Assembly: GCF_028369055.1 (NCBI RefSeq)
Contig: NZ_JAQNCZ010000004.1
Coordinates: forward strand, 248,001 to 312,000
Direction of reading: 5' to 3'
DNA from: Cognatishimia sp. SS12
Lineage (GTDB): Bacteria > Pseudomonadota > Alphaproteobacteria > Rhodobacterales > Rhodobacteraceae
DNA length: 64,000 nucleotides
Position 1 is the stretch's first letter. Each line of letters opens with the position of its first letter. This document shows positions 56,185 to 64,000 of the stretch, piece after piece. The translations under genes and the position numbers were made by a program. The notes beneath the pieces were generated by a model. It was not told the DNA's origin. It worked only from the letters and a program-made list of their open reading frames with translations, and did not search any database.

Positions 56185-57225
56185 ATGCAAAGCTTTCCCA
56201 TGTTCATCAAAACCACGGGTCGCCGCGTTATCGTGGCCGGTGGCGGGGAGCAGGCGGCGCAGAAATGCCGCCTGTTGCTGAAAACCGATGCCGAAATCAC
56301 CGTACTCTCACAAACGCTGGACGATGAACTGGCGGCGCTGGCCGCTGCGGGAAAGATTGCACATGACGCCACCCCGGTGGGGAGGCACTCTTTTGCCGGG
56401 GCGGCCATGGGGTTTATTGCCACCGGCAGCCCGGTCGCCGATGTCTGCCTGCACGATATCGCGAAATGTGCCGGACTGCTGGTGAACGTTGTGGATCGCC
56501 CTGCGCTTTGCGATATCACCACGCCGTCGATTGTGGACCGCGACCCGGTGGTCATTGCCATCGGGACCGAAGGCACGGCCCCGGTGCTGGCGCGGCGCAT
56601 CAAATCGCAGCTTGAACAATCGCTCGACCCGCAGCTTGGGCCCTTTGCCGCAGCGGCCGGGCGGCTGCGCGACATGGTGGCGCGCCACGTGCCACGCGAG
56701 CAGCGCCGCCAATTCTGGCGTGAGGTGTTCACAGGCGATATCTGGCGTCGGTTTCGCGCCGGTGCCGAGCGCGAGGCGCTGCTTGCATTGAAAGCGCGCA
56801 TTCGCAACGGTGCTGCCGGTGCCCCGTTTGGCACAATCACTGTGATCGACACGGATGTTGGGGCGGCGGATCTGCTGCCTGTGCGCGCGGTGGAGCGGCT
56901 GCAGGAAGCGGATGAGATTTTTTACGAATCCGAAGCGGATGCAGCGATTCTGGAATTGGCCCGCCGCGATGCAGAGCGCCATCTTTTGGCCGGTGCAAAC
57001 GGCGCGCAGCCCTGGCCGTTGCGTATGTGTATTACATTTGTGAAACGTGCCGCGAGCAACGGGCGTGCAATTGTCTGGCTGCGTAAAAAGGCAGCAGAAG
57101 ACGCGGCGCTTAGCCATGCGCTTGGGGAAAACAGCGGCGATATTGCTGTGGAAATCCTCACCGCCGCGGGCAGCAAAACCGCAATGAATCAAGCGATTTT
57201 TTCAAAAGTCACTTCTGACATTTAA
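56185..57225 (+). CDS. CysG-like siroheme synthase with degenerate, shortened SUMT domain
   Basis: The product is 346 aa. The N-terminal ~200 residues are precorrin-2 dehydrogenase/sirohydrochlorin ferrochelatase: RRVIVAGGGEQAAQKCRLLL, LVNVVDRPALCDITTPSIVD and AIGTEGTAPVLARRIKSQLE. The C-terminal part begins like SUMT (TDVGAADLLPVRAVERLQEA) but the GxGPGD motif and the RLKGGDPFVFGRG region are absent, and it is ~140 rather than ~250 aa. The precorrin-2 to sirohaem steps are likely intact; uroporphyrinogen methylation must come from elsewhere. GGAG lies 6 bp before the ATG. Confidence 0.85.
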   Translation: MQSFPMFIKTTGRRVIVAGGGEQAAQKCRLLLKTDAEITVLSQTLDDELAALAAAGKIAHDATPVGRHSFAGAAMGFIATGSPVADVCLHDIAKCAGLLVNVVDRPALCDITTPSIVDRDPVVIAIGTEGTAPVLARRIKSQLEQSLDPQLGPFAAAAGRLRDMVARHVPREQRRQFWREVFTGDIWRRFRAGAEREALLALKARIRNGAAGAPFGTITVIDTDVGAADLLPVRAVERLQEADEIFYESEADAAILELARRDAERHLLAGANGAQPWPLRMCITFVKRAASNGRAIVWLRKKAAEDAALSHALGENSGDIAVEILTAAGSKTAMNQAIFSKVTSDI

Positions 57226-57618
57226 CATAATAAATTCAACATCATCATGCCCCGTGCGGCCCAGGCTTGTGCGCGTATTTTAAGCGACCGGCACGATGAA
57301 TTGATCACAGTTTACCCCTTAGCACTTCCATTTCGAAAAACCTGCCACAGATTCATATAGTAAGAAGCGCATTTTTGGTGTAGAATAAACCTATCAAAAA
57401 CCGACCAAAAAGCTTTTAGCTTCAACTACTTCCCAGTTCGACCTCGGTCGTTTTGGGTCAAAAATATCGGTCGGACTAACGTGGCAATAGTCGAGTCTAA
57501 TCCGAACATTCGCGCAGTCTGCGGTTGCCACGTCGTGGGCCAGATAGTGTTCCAAAGACTGCGCCGTAGCAGAACCCGAAAAGGAGTCCGGGCCCTTTAC
57601 TTAGGAGGTAACGATCAC
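57226..57618. other. Intergenic region upstream of prkA with inverted and half-site repeats
   Basis: These 393 bp contain no convincing gene; an open frame in the prkA phase reaches 57481 but lacks homology. An inverted repeat CGACC-TC-GGTCG lies at 57439-57450. Half-sites CCGACC (57401-57406) and GGTCGG (57469-57474) flank it. TAGGAGGT before the prkA ATG is a strong ribosome site. It probably carries the prkA promoter and an operator. Confidence 0.6.
57439..57450. repeat. Inverted repeat CGACC-TC-GGTCG upstream of prkA
   Basis: A perfect 5-bp inverted repeat with 2-bp spacer. The motif TCGGTCG recurs 23 bp further at 57467-57473, and CCGACC occurs at 57401-57406. Confidence 0.7.
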
Positions 57619-59553
57619 ATGAAAGATATCGTCGAGCTTTTTGCCGAGCAATATTCAGGCGCACGCGAACACGAGATGTCCCTGCATGACTATCTGTCTG
57701 CTTGCCGGGATGATCCCAGCATGTACGCCAATGTTGCAGAACGCATGCTCAAAGCAATTGGTGACCAGGAGCTGGTAGACACCTCCAAAGACGCCCGACT
57801 AGGCCCTATCTTTCAAAACCGCACGATCAAGCGCTATGCGGCCTTCAAAGATTTCTACGGCATGGAAGATACGATCGAACGGATCGTGGGGTATTTCCGT
57901 TATGCCGCGCAAGGGCTCGAAGAGCGCAAACAAATTCTTTATCTGCTGGGTCCAGTCGGGGGCGGCAAATCATCGCTCGCCGAACGGCTGAAGCGTCTGA
58001 TCGAAGACCAGCCCATCTATGTGCTCAAAGCGGGCGACAAGATCAGCCCGATCTTTGAAAGCCCGCTGGGTCTGTTTGATCCGGTGAAAATGGGCGATCT
58101 GCTGGCGGATGAATATGGCATCGCCCATCACCGCCTGCCCGGCCTTATGTCGCCCTGGGCGGTGCGGCGACTGGATGAATTCGGCGGCGACATTTCAAAA
58201 TTCTCCGTGGTAAAAATTCACCCTTCGCGCCTGCGCCGCATTTGCGTGGCCAAGGTTGAGCCGGGCGATGAGAACAATCAGGATATCTCAACCCTTGTAG
58301 GCAAGGTCGACATCCGCATGCTGGAACATTTCAGCCAGGATAACCCGGATGCCTATAGCTTTTCCGGCGGGTTGAACCGCGCAAGCCAGGGGATCTTGGA
58401 ATTTGTCGAGATGTTCAAAGCCCCCATCAAAATGCTGCACCCGCTCCTGACCGCCACTCAAGAAGGCAACTACATGGGCACGGAAAGCTTTGGGGCGATC
58501 CCCTTTAACGGCTTGATCCTCGCCCACTCTAACGAAAGCGAATGGCAGCAGTTCAAGAACAACAAAAACAACGAGGCCTTTATTGACCGCGTCAGCATCG
58601 TCAAAGTGCCCTATTGCTTGCGCGTCACCGAAGAGGCGAAAATCTACGAAAAACTGCTGCAAAATTCCGAGCTGAAAGATGCGCCATGTGCGCCAGAAAC
58701 GCTGAAAATCCTCAGCCGTTTTTCCGTGTTGTCGCGCCTGAAGCCGCATGAGAATTCCAACCTTTATAGCAAGATGCGCGTCTATGATGGCGAAAGCCTG
58801 AAAGACACGGACCCCAAGGCCAAGACGGTTCAGGAATATCAGGATGCCGCGGGCGTGGATGAAGGCATGAACGGCGTGTCCACACGCTTTGCCTTTAAGG
58901 TGCTGTCCAATGTGTTCAACTATGACACGCAAGAGGTCGCCGCTGATCCGGTGCATCTGATGTACATCCTTGAACAGATGATCAAACGCGAGCAATTCCC
59001 AAAAGAGACCGAAGCGCAGTATCTGGAATTCATCAAGACCGATCTTGCCTCTCGCTATGAGGAATTCATCGGCAATGAAATTCAAAAGGCCTATCTGGAA
59101 AGCTACACGGAATACGGCCAGAACGTCTTTGACCGCTATATTTCATATGCCGACGCCTGGATCGAAGAACAGGATTACAAAGATCCAGATACTGGCCAGC
59201 TCTACAACCGCGAAATTCTGGACGCTGAGCTGAGCAAAATTGAAAAACCCTGCGGCATCGCCAACCCGAAAGACTTCCGCAACGAGGTGGTGAAATTCTC
59301 GCTCCGGCATCGTGCCAATACTGGGCAGAACCCAGCTTGGCACAGCTATGAAAAACTGCGGGACGTGATCGAAAAGCACATGTTCAGCCAGGTCGAAGAG
59401 CTGCTGCCAGTCATCAGCTTTGGCAGCAAGAAGGACAGCGAGACCGAAAGCAAGCACATGGAGTTCGTGCGGCGCATGAATGAACATGGCTATACGGATC
59501 GACAGGTCCGGCGGCTGGTTGAATGGTACATGCGCGTCAATAAGGCGGGGTAA
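57619..59553 (+). CDS. prkA: PrkA family serine protein kinase / AAA+ protein
   Basis: The product is 644 aa. An AAA module holds the P-loop GPVGGGKSSLAERL (residues 111-124) and LILAHSNESEWQQFKNN; the C-terminal PrkA kinase-like domain includes VSTRFAFKVLSNVFNYD. YeaG, the E. coli homologue, acts in nitrogen starvation and stationary phase; recent work regards some members as AAA+ proteases or ATPases rather than kinases. The ATG is chosen for the AGGAGGT before it. It heads the prkA-yeaH-spoVR operon. Confidence 0.95.
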   Translation: MKDIVELFAEQYSGAREHEMSLHDYLSACRDDPSMYANVAERMLKAIGDQELVDTSKDARLGPIFQNRTIKRYAAFKDFYGMEDTIERIVGYFRYAAQGLEERKQILYLLGPVGGGKSSLAERLKRLIEDQPIYVLKAGDKISPIFESPLGLFDPVKMGDLLADEYGIAHHRLPGLMSPWAVRRLDEFGGDISKFSVVKIHPSRLRRICVAKVEPGDENNQDISTLVGKVDIRMLEHFSQDNPDAYSFSGGLNRASQGILEFVEMFKAPIKMLHPLLTATQEGNYMGTESFGAIPFNGLILAHSNESEWQQFKNNKNNEAFIDRVSIVKVPYCLRVTEEAKIYEKLLQNSELKDAPCAPETLKILSRFSVLSRLKPHENSNLYSKMRVYDGESLKDTDPKAKTVQEYQDAAGVDEGMNGVSTRFAFKVLSNVFNYDTQEVAADPVHLMYILEQMIKREQFPKETEAQYLEFIKTDLASRYEEFIGNEIQKAYLESYTEYGQNVFDRYISYADAWIEEQDYKDPDTGQLYNREILDAELSKIEKPCGIANPKDFRNEVVKFSLRHRANTGQNPAWHSYEKLRDVIEKHMFSQVEELLPVISFGSKKDSETESKHMEFVRRMNEHGYTDRQVRRLVEWYMRVNKAG

Positions 59554-59560
59554 GCGCCAG

Positions 59561-60880
59561 ATGCATCACTTCATTGACAGACGCCCCAATCCGAAAGGCA
59601 AAAGCCTTGGAAACCGCCAGCGGTTTCTAAGGCGTGCCAAGGAGAACATCAAAAAGATGGTCGATCGGTCGGTGCGTCAGAAATCAGTGACCGACGCGGA
59701 CCCTTCGGGCGGCGAAGAAGTGACGATCCCGGCCAAGGGCATCAAGGAACCGTTTTTTGCCTCCTCCCCCAAAGGGGGCTTTCGCCGCCATGTGCTGCCC
59801 GGCAACAAGGATTTTGTGGTGGGCGACGCGATCCCCCGACCCAAAGGCGGCGCGGGCGAAGGGGGGCGCAAGGCCTCTGAGGATGGCGAAGGCGAAGATG
59901 GGTTTTCCTTTACCCTCACCCGCGATGAATATCTCGAAATCCTCTTCGAAGGGCTTGAGCTGCCCGATCTGGTGAAGAAAAACACCTTTGAGATGGAAAC
60001 ATCCGGCACGCGGCGTGCCGGGCTGACCACGGCGGGCACGCCCAATAATCTTAATCTTGTCCGCACCATGCGCAATTCTCTGGGTCGCCGCATCGCGCTG
60101 CGTCGCCCCTCGCAGGCCAGCTTTCAGGCCGTTGTCGATGAATTGGCCAAACTCGAAGACATCGACGCACCGGATGAGGAGCTGCAAGCGCGGATTGCGG
60201 CCTTGCAGGAAAAACTGGCGCTGCTGGAACGGCGGCGCAAGCTGGTGGGCTATATCGATCCGATTGATCTGCGTTTCGACACCCATGTGCCCGAGAAAAT
60301 CCGCAACTCCAAAGCGGTGGTGTTCTGCCTGATGGATGTCTCAGGGTCCATGCAGGAACGCGAAAAGGACTTGGCCAAGCGGTTCTTTATGCTTCTGCAT
60401 TTGTTTCTTGAACGTGCCTATGAACATACCGAGGTGGTCTTTATCCGGCACACCCATCATGCCCAAGAGGTGGACGAGGAAACGTTCTTTTACGCCCGCG
60501 AAACCGGGGGCACCATTGTCAGCACCGCATTGAAAAAGATGCAGGAGATCATCGAAGAGCGCTATCCGGTAGACGAGTGGAACATCTATGGCGCGCAGGC
60601 CAGCGATGGCGAAAATTTCGGCAACGACAGCGAAAAATGCCGCCAGATCCTGTCTGAGGTGCTGCTGCCGAGCTGCCAATATTACGCTTATGTCGAAATC
60701 GTCGAAGAGAGCGACGAAAAACTGCTGGCCGACGCCGAAGAAGGGGCCGATCTCTGGCAGAACCTGCGACAGGTCGAAGCCAAATTCCCCCAATTTGAAA
60801 TCCGCCGCGTGGCCGAGCCGGGCCACATCTACCCCATATTCCGCGAGCTTTTTGCCGCGGGTAAATCGGAGGGCCGCTGA
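59561..60880 (+). CDS. YeaH/YhbH family (DUF444) VWA-like protein
   Basis: The product is 439 aa. An N-terminal basic stretch (NRQRFLRRAKENIKKMVDRS) precedes a von Willebrand A-like domain with the MIDAS-type motif CLMDVSGSMQEREKDLAKRF (DxSxS). It is a conserved partner of PrkA. It starts 8 bp after prkA; the spoVR start overlaps its last base. Confidence 0.93.
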   Translation: MHHFIDRRPNPKGKSLGNRQRFLRRAKENIKKMVDRSVRQKSVTDADPSGGEEVTIPAKGIKEPFFASSPKGGFRRHVLPGNKDFVVGDAIPRPKGGAGEGGRKASEDGEGEDGFSFTLTRDEYLEILFEGLELPDLVKKNTFEMETSGTRRAGLTTAGTPNNLNLVRTMRNSLGRRIALRRPSQASFQAVVDELAKLEDIDAPDEELQARIAALQEKLALLERRRKLVGYIDPIDLRFDTHVPEKIRNSKAVVFCLMDVSGSMQEREKDLAKRFFMLLHLFLERAYEHTEVVFIRHTHHAQEVDEETFFYARETGGTIVSTALKKMQEIIEERYPVDEWNIYGAQASDGENFGNDSEKCRQILSEVLLPSCQYYAYVEIVEESDEKLLADAEEGADLWQNLRQVEAKFPQFEIRRVAEPGHIYPIFRELFAAGKSEGR

Positions 60881-62406
60881 TGCCAGATCTGCTGTTTGAC
60901 GGACCGGAATGGACATTCGAGCTGCTGAGCAAAGCCCATGACGCCATTGAAGAGATCGCGCTGAACGAGCTGGGCCTGGATATCTACCCCAATCAAATCG
61001 AAATCATCAGCGCCGAACAAATGCTGGACGCCTATTCCTGCGTCGGCATGCCGCTGATGTATCAGCATTGGTCCTTTGGCAAACGTTTTGCCCGTGATGA
61101 GGCGCTTTATCGCACGGGCCGTCAGGGGCTGGCCTATGAGATCGTCATCAATTCCAACCCCTGCATCAGCTACAACATGGAAGAAAACACCATGGCGATG
61201 CAGACGCTGGTGATGGCGCATGCGGCCTTTGGGCATAATCACTTTTTCAAGAACAACTATCTGTTCCAGAACTGGACCGACGCCTCTGCCATTCACGACT
61301 ACCTCGCCTTTGCCAAGAATTTCATTGCCGGCTGCGAGGAACGCTATGGCATTGATGCGGTCGAGGAAATTCTGGATGCGGCCCATGCGCTGCAGACGCA
61401 GGGCGTGTTCCGCTATGGTCGCCCGCCGCGCCCTACCGCTGAGGAACTGCAAGCCATTCAGCAGCAGCGTCAGGGGTTCGAAGACCAGAAATCCGTGCTC
61501 GATCTGTGGACAGAAAACGCCATGCGCGCGGAAACCAACCTGAATGAGCTGAAAGACTCAGCCCTTAGCGACCGTCAGGCCGCGATGAACCTGCCACAGG
61601 AGAATATCCTCTATTTCCTGGAAAAGCACAGCCCGGTGCTGGAGGCATGGCAGCGCGAAATTCTGCGGATTGTGCGCTATCTGGCGCAGTATATGTACCC
61701 GCAGAAACAGACCAAGGTGATGAACGAAGGCTGCGCCACCTATACCCATTATCTGATCATCAACCGTTTGCTAGAAAAGGGGCTGATCACCGACGGCGCC
61801 TTTATGGAGATGATGCACAGCCATACCAATGTGGTGTTGCAGCCGGAATTTGATGATCCGCGCTATGGCGGGCTGAACCCCTATGCGCTTGGCTTTGCGA
61901 TGATGCAGGACATTCGGCGCATCTGCGAGGCCCCGACCGAGGAAGACCGCGAATGGTTTCCGTCCTTTGCCGGAAATCCGGATTGGATGGCGGTGCTGCG
62001 CGACGCCTGGGCCAATTACCGCGACGAAAGTTTCATCCTGCAATTCCTGTCACCGCATCTGATCCGCAAGTTCAAGCTGTTCATGCTGGCCGATGACGCC
62101 AAACAGGCCAATCTGATCGTCAGCCATATCCACAACCGGCAGGGCTATCGCGATATCCGCGCCGCGCTCGCGCAGTCCTATGACCTTGCCTATCAGGAAC
62201 CTGACATACAGGTCCAAGACGCCGATCTGCGCGGCGATCGGGTGCTGAAACTGACCCATGCGGTGCGCGACGGCATCGTGCTGGACCCCAAGAACCGCGA
62301 TGAGGTGCTCAAACACGTGCGCCGCCTTTGGGGTTATGATGTCAGTATGACGGCGAGTGACCACAAGACCGGTACGCGCATGTCACATGTGTCGACGGCC
62401 GCCTGA
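60880..62406 (+). CDS. SpoVR family protein (YcgB-like)
   Basis: The product is 508 aa. SpoVR family features include NQIEIISAEQMLDAYSCVGM, YHHWSFGK-type residues (YQHWSFGKRFARDEALYR), GFAMMQDIRR and the C-terminal DVSMTASD. It is found with PrkA and YeaH in non-sporulating bacteria and acts in an unknown stress process. Its stop is 6 bp from the end of the converging uvrD gene, and no terminator is visible between them. Confidence 0.93.
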   Translation: MPDLLFDGPEWTFELLSKAHDAIEEIALNELGLDIYPNQIEIISAEQMLDAYSCVGMPLMYQHWSFGKRFARDEALYRTGRQGLAYEIVINSNPCISYNMEENTMAMQTLVMAHAAFGHNHFFKNNYLFQNWTDASAIHDYLAFAKNFIAGCEERYGIDAVEEILDAAHALQTQGVFRYGRPPRPTAEELQAIQQQRQGFEDQKSVLDLWTENAMRAETNLNELKDSALSDRQAAMNLPQENILYFLEKHSPVLEAWQREILRIVRYLAQYMYPQKQTKVMNEGCATYTHYLIINRLLEKGLITDGAFMEMMHSHTNVVLQPEFDDPRYGGLNPYALGFAMMQDIRRICEAPTEEDREWFPSFAGNPDWMAVLRDAWANYRDESFILQFLSPHLIRKFKLFMLADDAKQANLIVSHIHNRQGYRDIRAALAQSYDLAYQEPDIQVQDADLRGDRVLKLTHAVRDGIVLDPKNRDEVLKHVRRLWGYDVSMTASDHKTGTRMSHVSTAA

Positions 62407-62412
62407 TGGGGG

Positions 62413-64000
62413 CTAGAACGGGATATCAGTTGAAGCAGTTACGAATTTGGCCACGACCTTTTTTTCACCGGCCTTGTCAAATTCAACAACAAGCTTGTCG
62501 CCTTCGATCTCCATGATCTCGCCATAGCCGAATTTCTGGTGGAACACCCGGTCGCCAACGGCAAAGCTGCTGACCGCCTCAAGGTCAATCACCGTGTTGC
62601 GGCTTTCTTTTGGTTGGCTCAGACCGCGCTGTCCGGCGCGGTCCTGCATGCGTTTCCAGCCCGGCGAATTATAGGTGTTGGCGCTGTCCATCTTGGCCTG
62701 CAGGTTGGATCCGAAATCCCCCGCCGCACCGCCATAGCCGCCCCCATATAGGCCGGGGGCCGTCAGCACATCGACATGCGCCTCGGGCAGCTCGTCAATA
62801 AAGCGGCTGGGCAGCTGGCTTTGCCATTGACCAAAGACTTGCCGATTGCCGACAAAGCTGATGGTGCACACCTCTTCGGCGCGGGTGATGCCGACGTAGG
62901 CTAGGCGGCGTTCTTCTTCCAGCCCTTTAAGGCCGCTTTCATCCATCGAACGTTGCGAGGGAAACAGCCCATCTTCCCAGCCGGGCAGAAAGACCACCGG
63001 AAATTCCAACCCTTTGGCGGCATGCAGCGTCATGATCGAGACCTTTGGCTCGTCCTTTTCGGTCTCATTGTCCATGACAAGGCTGACATGTTCGAGGAAC
63101 CCTTGCAGGTTGTCAAAATTATCCAGCTGACCCACCAACTCCTTGAGGTTTTCCAGCCGCCCGGGTGCCTCTGGCGTTTTGTCGTTCTGCCACATGGCCG
63201 TGTAGCCGGATTCATCCAGAATGATTTCGGCCAGCTCTGTGTGGGGGATATTGTCGCCATGCGGCACGGTCTGCATCGCTGAGAGCGTCAGCTCTTCATC
63301 AATGACCTCAGTGTCATCGCCGGGCACTTCGATCACGCGCTGCACAGCCATGCCGCGCCAGCGGTCCAGCCCGTCAATCAGCAGCGCCAGCTCTTTGGCC
63401 CCTTTGCCGCCGATGCCTTTTTGCGCCAGCAGGATACGCGCGCCTTCGATCAGCGAGACGCCATTGTTGCGCGCGCAGGTCTGGATCTTCTGCTGCGCCA
63501 CATTGCCAAGGCCCCGTTTGGGCGTGTTCACGATCCGCTCAAACGCAAGGTCATCTTCGGGTGTCACCACGCAGCGGAAATAGGCCATGGCATCGCGGAT
63601 CTCCATCCGCTCGTAAAACCGCGGCCCGCCAATCACGCGATACGGCAGGCCAATGGTCAAAAACCGATCTTCAAACGCGCGCATCTGGTGGCTGGCGCGT
63701 ACGAGGATCGCCATATCCTCAAGGCTGCGCGGCCCCTGCCCGCGGGTGCCACGCTGCATGGCCTCCAACTCTTCGCCAATCCAGCGCGCTTCCTCTTCGC
63801 CGTCCCAATGCCCAATAAGGCGCAGTTTCTCGCCCTCGGTCGCCTCAGTCCAAAGCGTTTTGCCAAGACGGTTTTCATTGCCCGCGATCACCGCCGAAGC
63901 CGCCGCCAGAATATGCGGGGTGGAGCGGTAATTCTGCTCCAGCCGCACCACATGCGCGCCGGGGAAATCTGTTTCAAACCGCAGAATGTTGCCAACTTCG
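62413..64000 (-). CDS. uvrD: ATP-dependent DNA helicase UvrD/PcrA, C-terminal part (runs off the window)
   Basis: The N-terminus lies beyond the window. The visible ~528 residues include motif IV (VVRLEQNYRSTPHIL), motif V (SIMTLHAAKGLEFPVVFLPG) and motif VI (EERRLAYVGITRAEE), diagnostic of SF1A helicases of nucleotide excision and mismatch repair. The C-terminus has a Tudor-like RNA-polymerase-binding domain (GDRVFHQKFGYGEIMEIEGD), as in PcrA/UvrD. Confidence 0.95.
   Translation of the reverse strand, partial: EVGNILRFETDFPGAHVVRLEQNYRSTPHILAAASAVIAGNENRLGKTLWTEATEGEKLRLIGHWDGEEEARWIGEELEAMQRGTRGQGPRSLEDMAILVRASHQMRAFEDRFLTIGLPYRVIGGPRFYERMEIRDAMAYFRCVVTPEDDLAFERIVNTPKRGLGNVAQQKIQTCARNNGVSLIEGARILLAQKGIGGKGAKELALLIDGLDRWRGMAVQRVIEVPGDDTEVIDEELTLSAMQTVPHGDNIPHTELAEIILDESGYTAMWQNDKTPEAPGRLENLKELVGQLDNFDNLQGFLEHVSLVMDNETEKDEPKVSIMTLHAAKGLEFPVVFLPGWEDGLFPSQRSMDESGLKGLEEERRLAYVGITRAEEVCTISFVGNRQVFGQWQSQLPSRFIDELPEAHVDVLTAPGLYGGGYGGAAGDFGSNLQAKMDSANTYNSPGWKRMQDRAGQRGLSQPKESRNTVIDLEAVSSFAVGDRVFHQKFGYGEIMEIEGDKLVVEFDKAGEKKVVAKFVTASTDIPF

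Noticed and set aside
57481-57618. N-terminal extension of PrkA by 46 codons
   Set aside because: The extension has no homology, and a strong AGGAGGT sits just before the ATG at 57619.

Overview
The window is a chromosomal segment from a marine alphaproteobacterium of the Rhodobacterales (Roseobacter group). This placement is inferred from high GC, an irr gene divergent from fabA-fabB-fabI, a ybgC-tolQRAB-pal-cpoB-tilS-ftsH run, a ruvCAB cluster, a DUF1127 micro-protein and a NasST-controlled assimilatory nitrate operon. No rRNA, tRNA, IS element, prophage or CRISPR array was seen. Most of the window is core genome with accessory single genes between conserved blocks. The genus cannot be fixed from the sequence alone.

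Layout. 1-6200: start of phoH, a two-gene envelope operon (an OmpA-like protein and a lipoprotein sharing a short N-terminal motif), miaB, two glycosyltransferase-type genes and a BCCT transporter. 6200-10020: irr diverging from fabA-fabB-fabI (unsaturated fatty acid synthesis), with an Irr-box-like sequence in the divergent region, then an FKBP isomerase. 10160-16240: HAD dehalogenase, two alpha/beta hydrolases, an endonuclease/phosphatase-family protein, a PcaB-like fragment, an MFS efflux pump and an ArsR regulator. The PcaD-like hydrolase and the PcaB-like protein both lack key catalytic residues. 16240-20170: Lhr-type helicase and PdeM phosphoesterase (DNA-repair associated) facing a membrane-bound LytTR regulator. 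20320-23285: one-carbon folate genes folD and fhs around a chorismate mutase. 23478-35255: a long minus-strand block of ftsH, tilS, the Tol-Pal system, ybgC, an unknown gene and ruvBAC. 35575-44450: DUF1127 protein, prmA, an MFS transporter, priA, an FSA-type transaldolase, an acidic unknown protein, DUF484 and xerC.

44568-57225 is a complete nitrate assimilation island. The nitrate sensor NasS and the ANTAR antiterminator NasT lie upstream of a leader RNA that ends in a strong intrinsic terminator. The structural genes nrtA, nrtB, a double-ABC nrtC, nirB, nirD, nasA and a truncated CysG-like siroheme enzyme follow. The expected logic is that nitrate or nitrite binds NasS, NasT is freed, NasT binds leader hairpins, and transcription reads through to genes for uptake, nitrate to nitrite, nitrite to ammonium, and siroheme cofactor supply. 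57619-62406 is the prkA-yeaH-spoVR stress operon with a long leader carrying inverted and half-site repeats. The window ends inside a uvrD/pcrA helicase gene.

The most notable items are the nas leader (46355-46589), the Irr-box-like site at 6680-6694, the paired catalytic decay of the PcaD- and PcaB-like genes (12909-14558), the collapsed SUMT half of the CysG-like protein (56185-57225), and the shared motif in the two envelope proteins at 393-1301.
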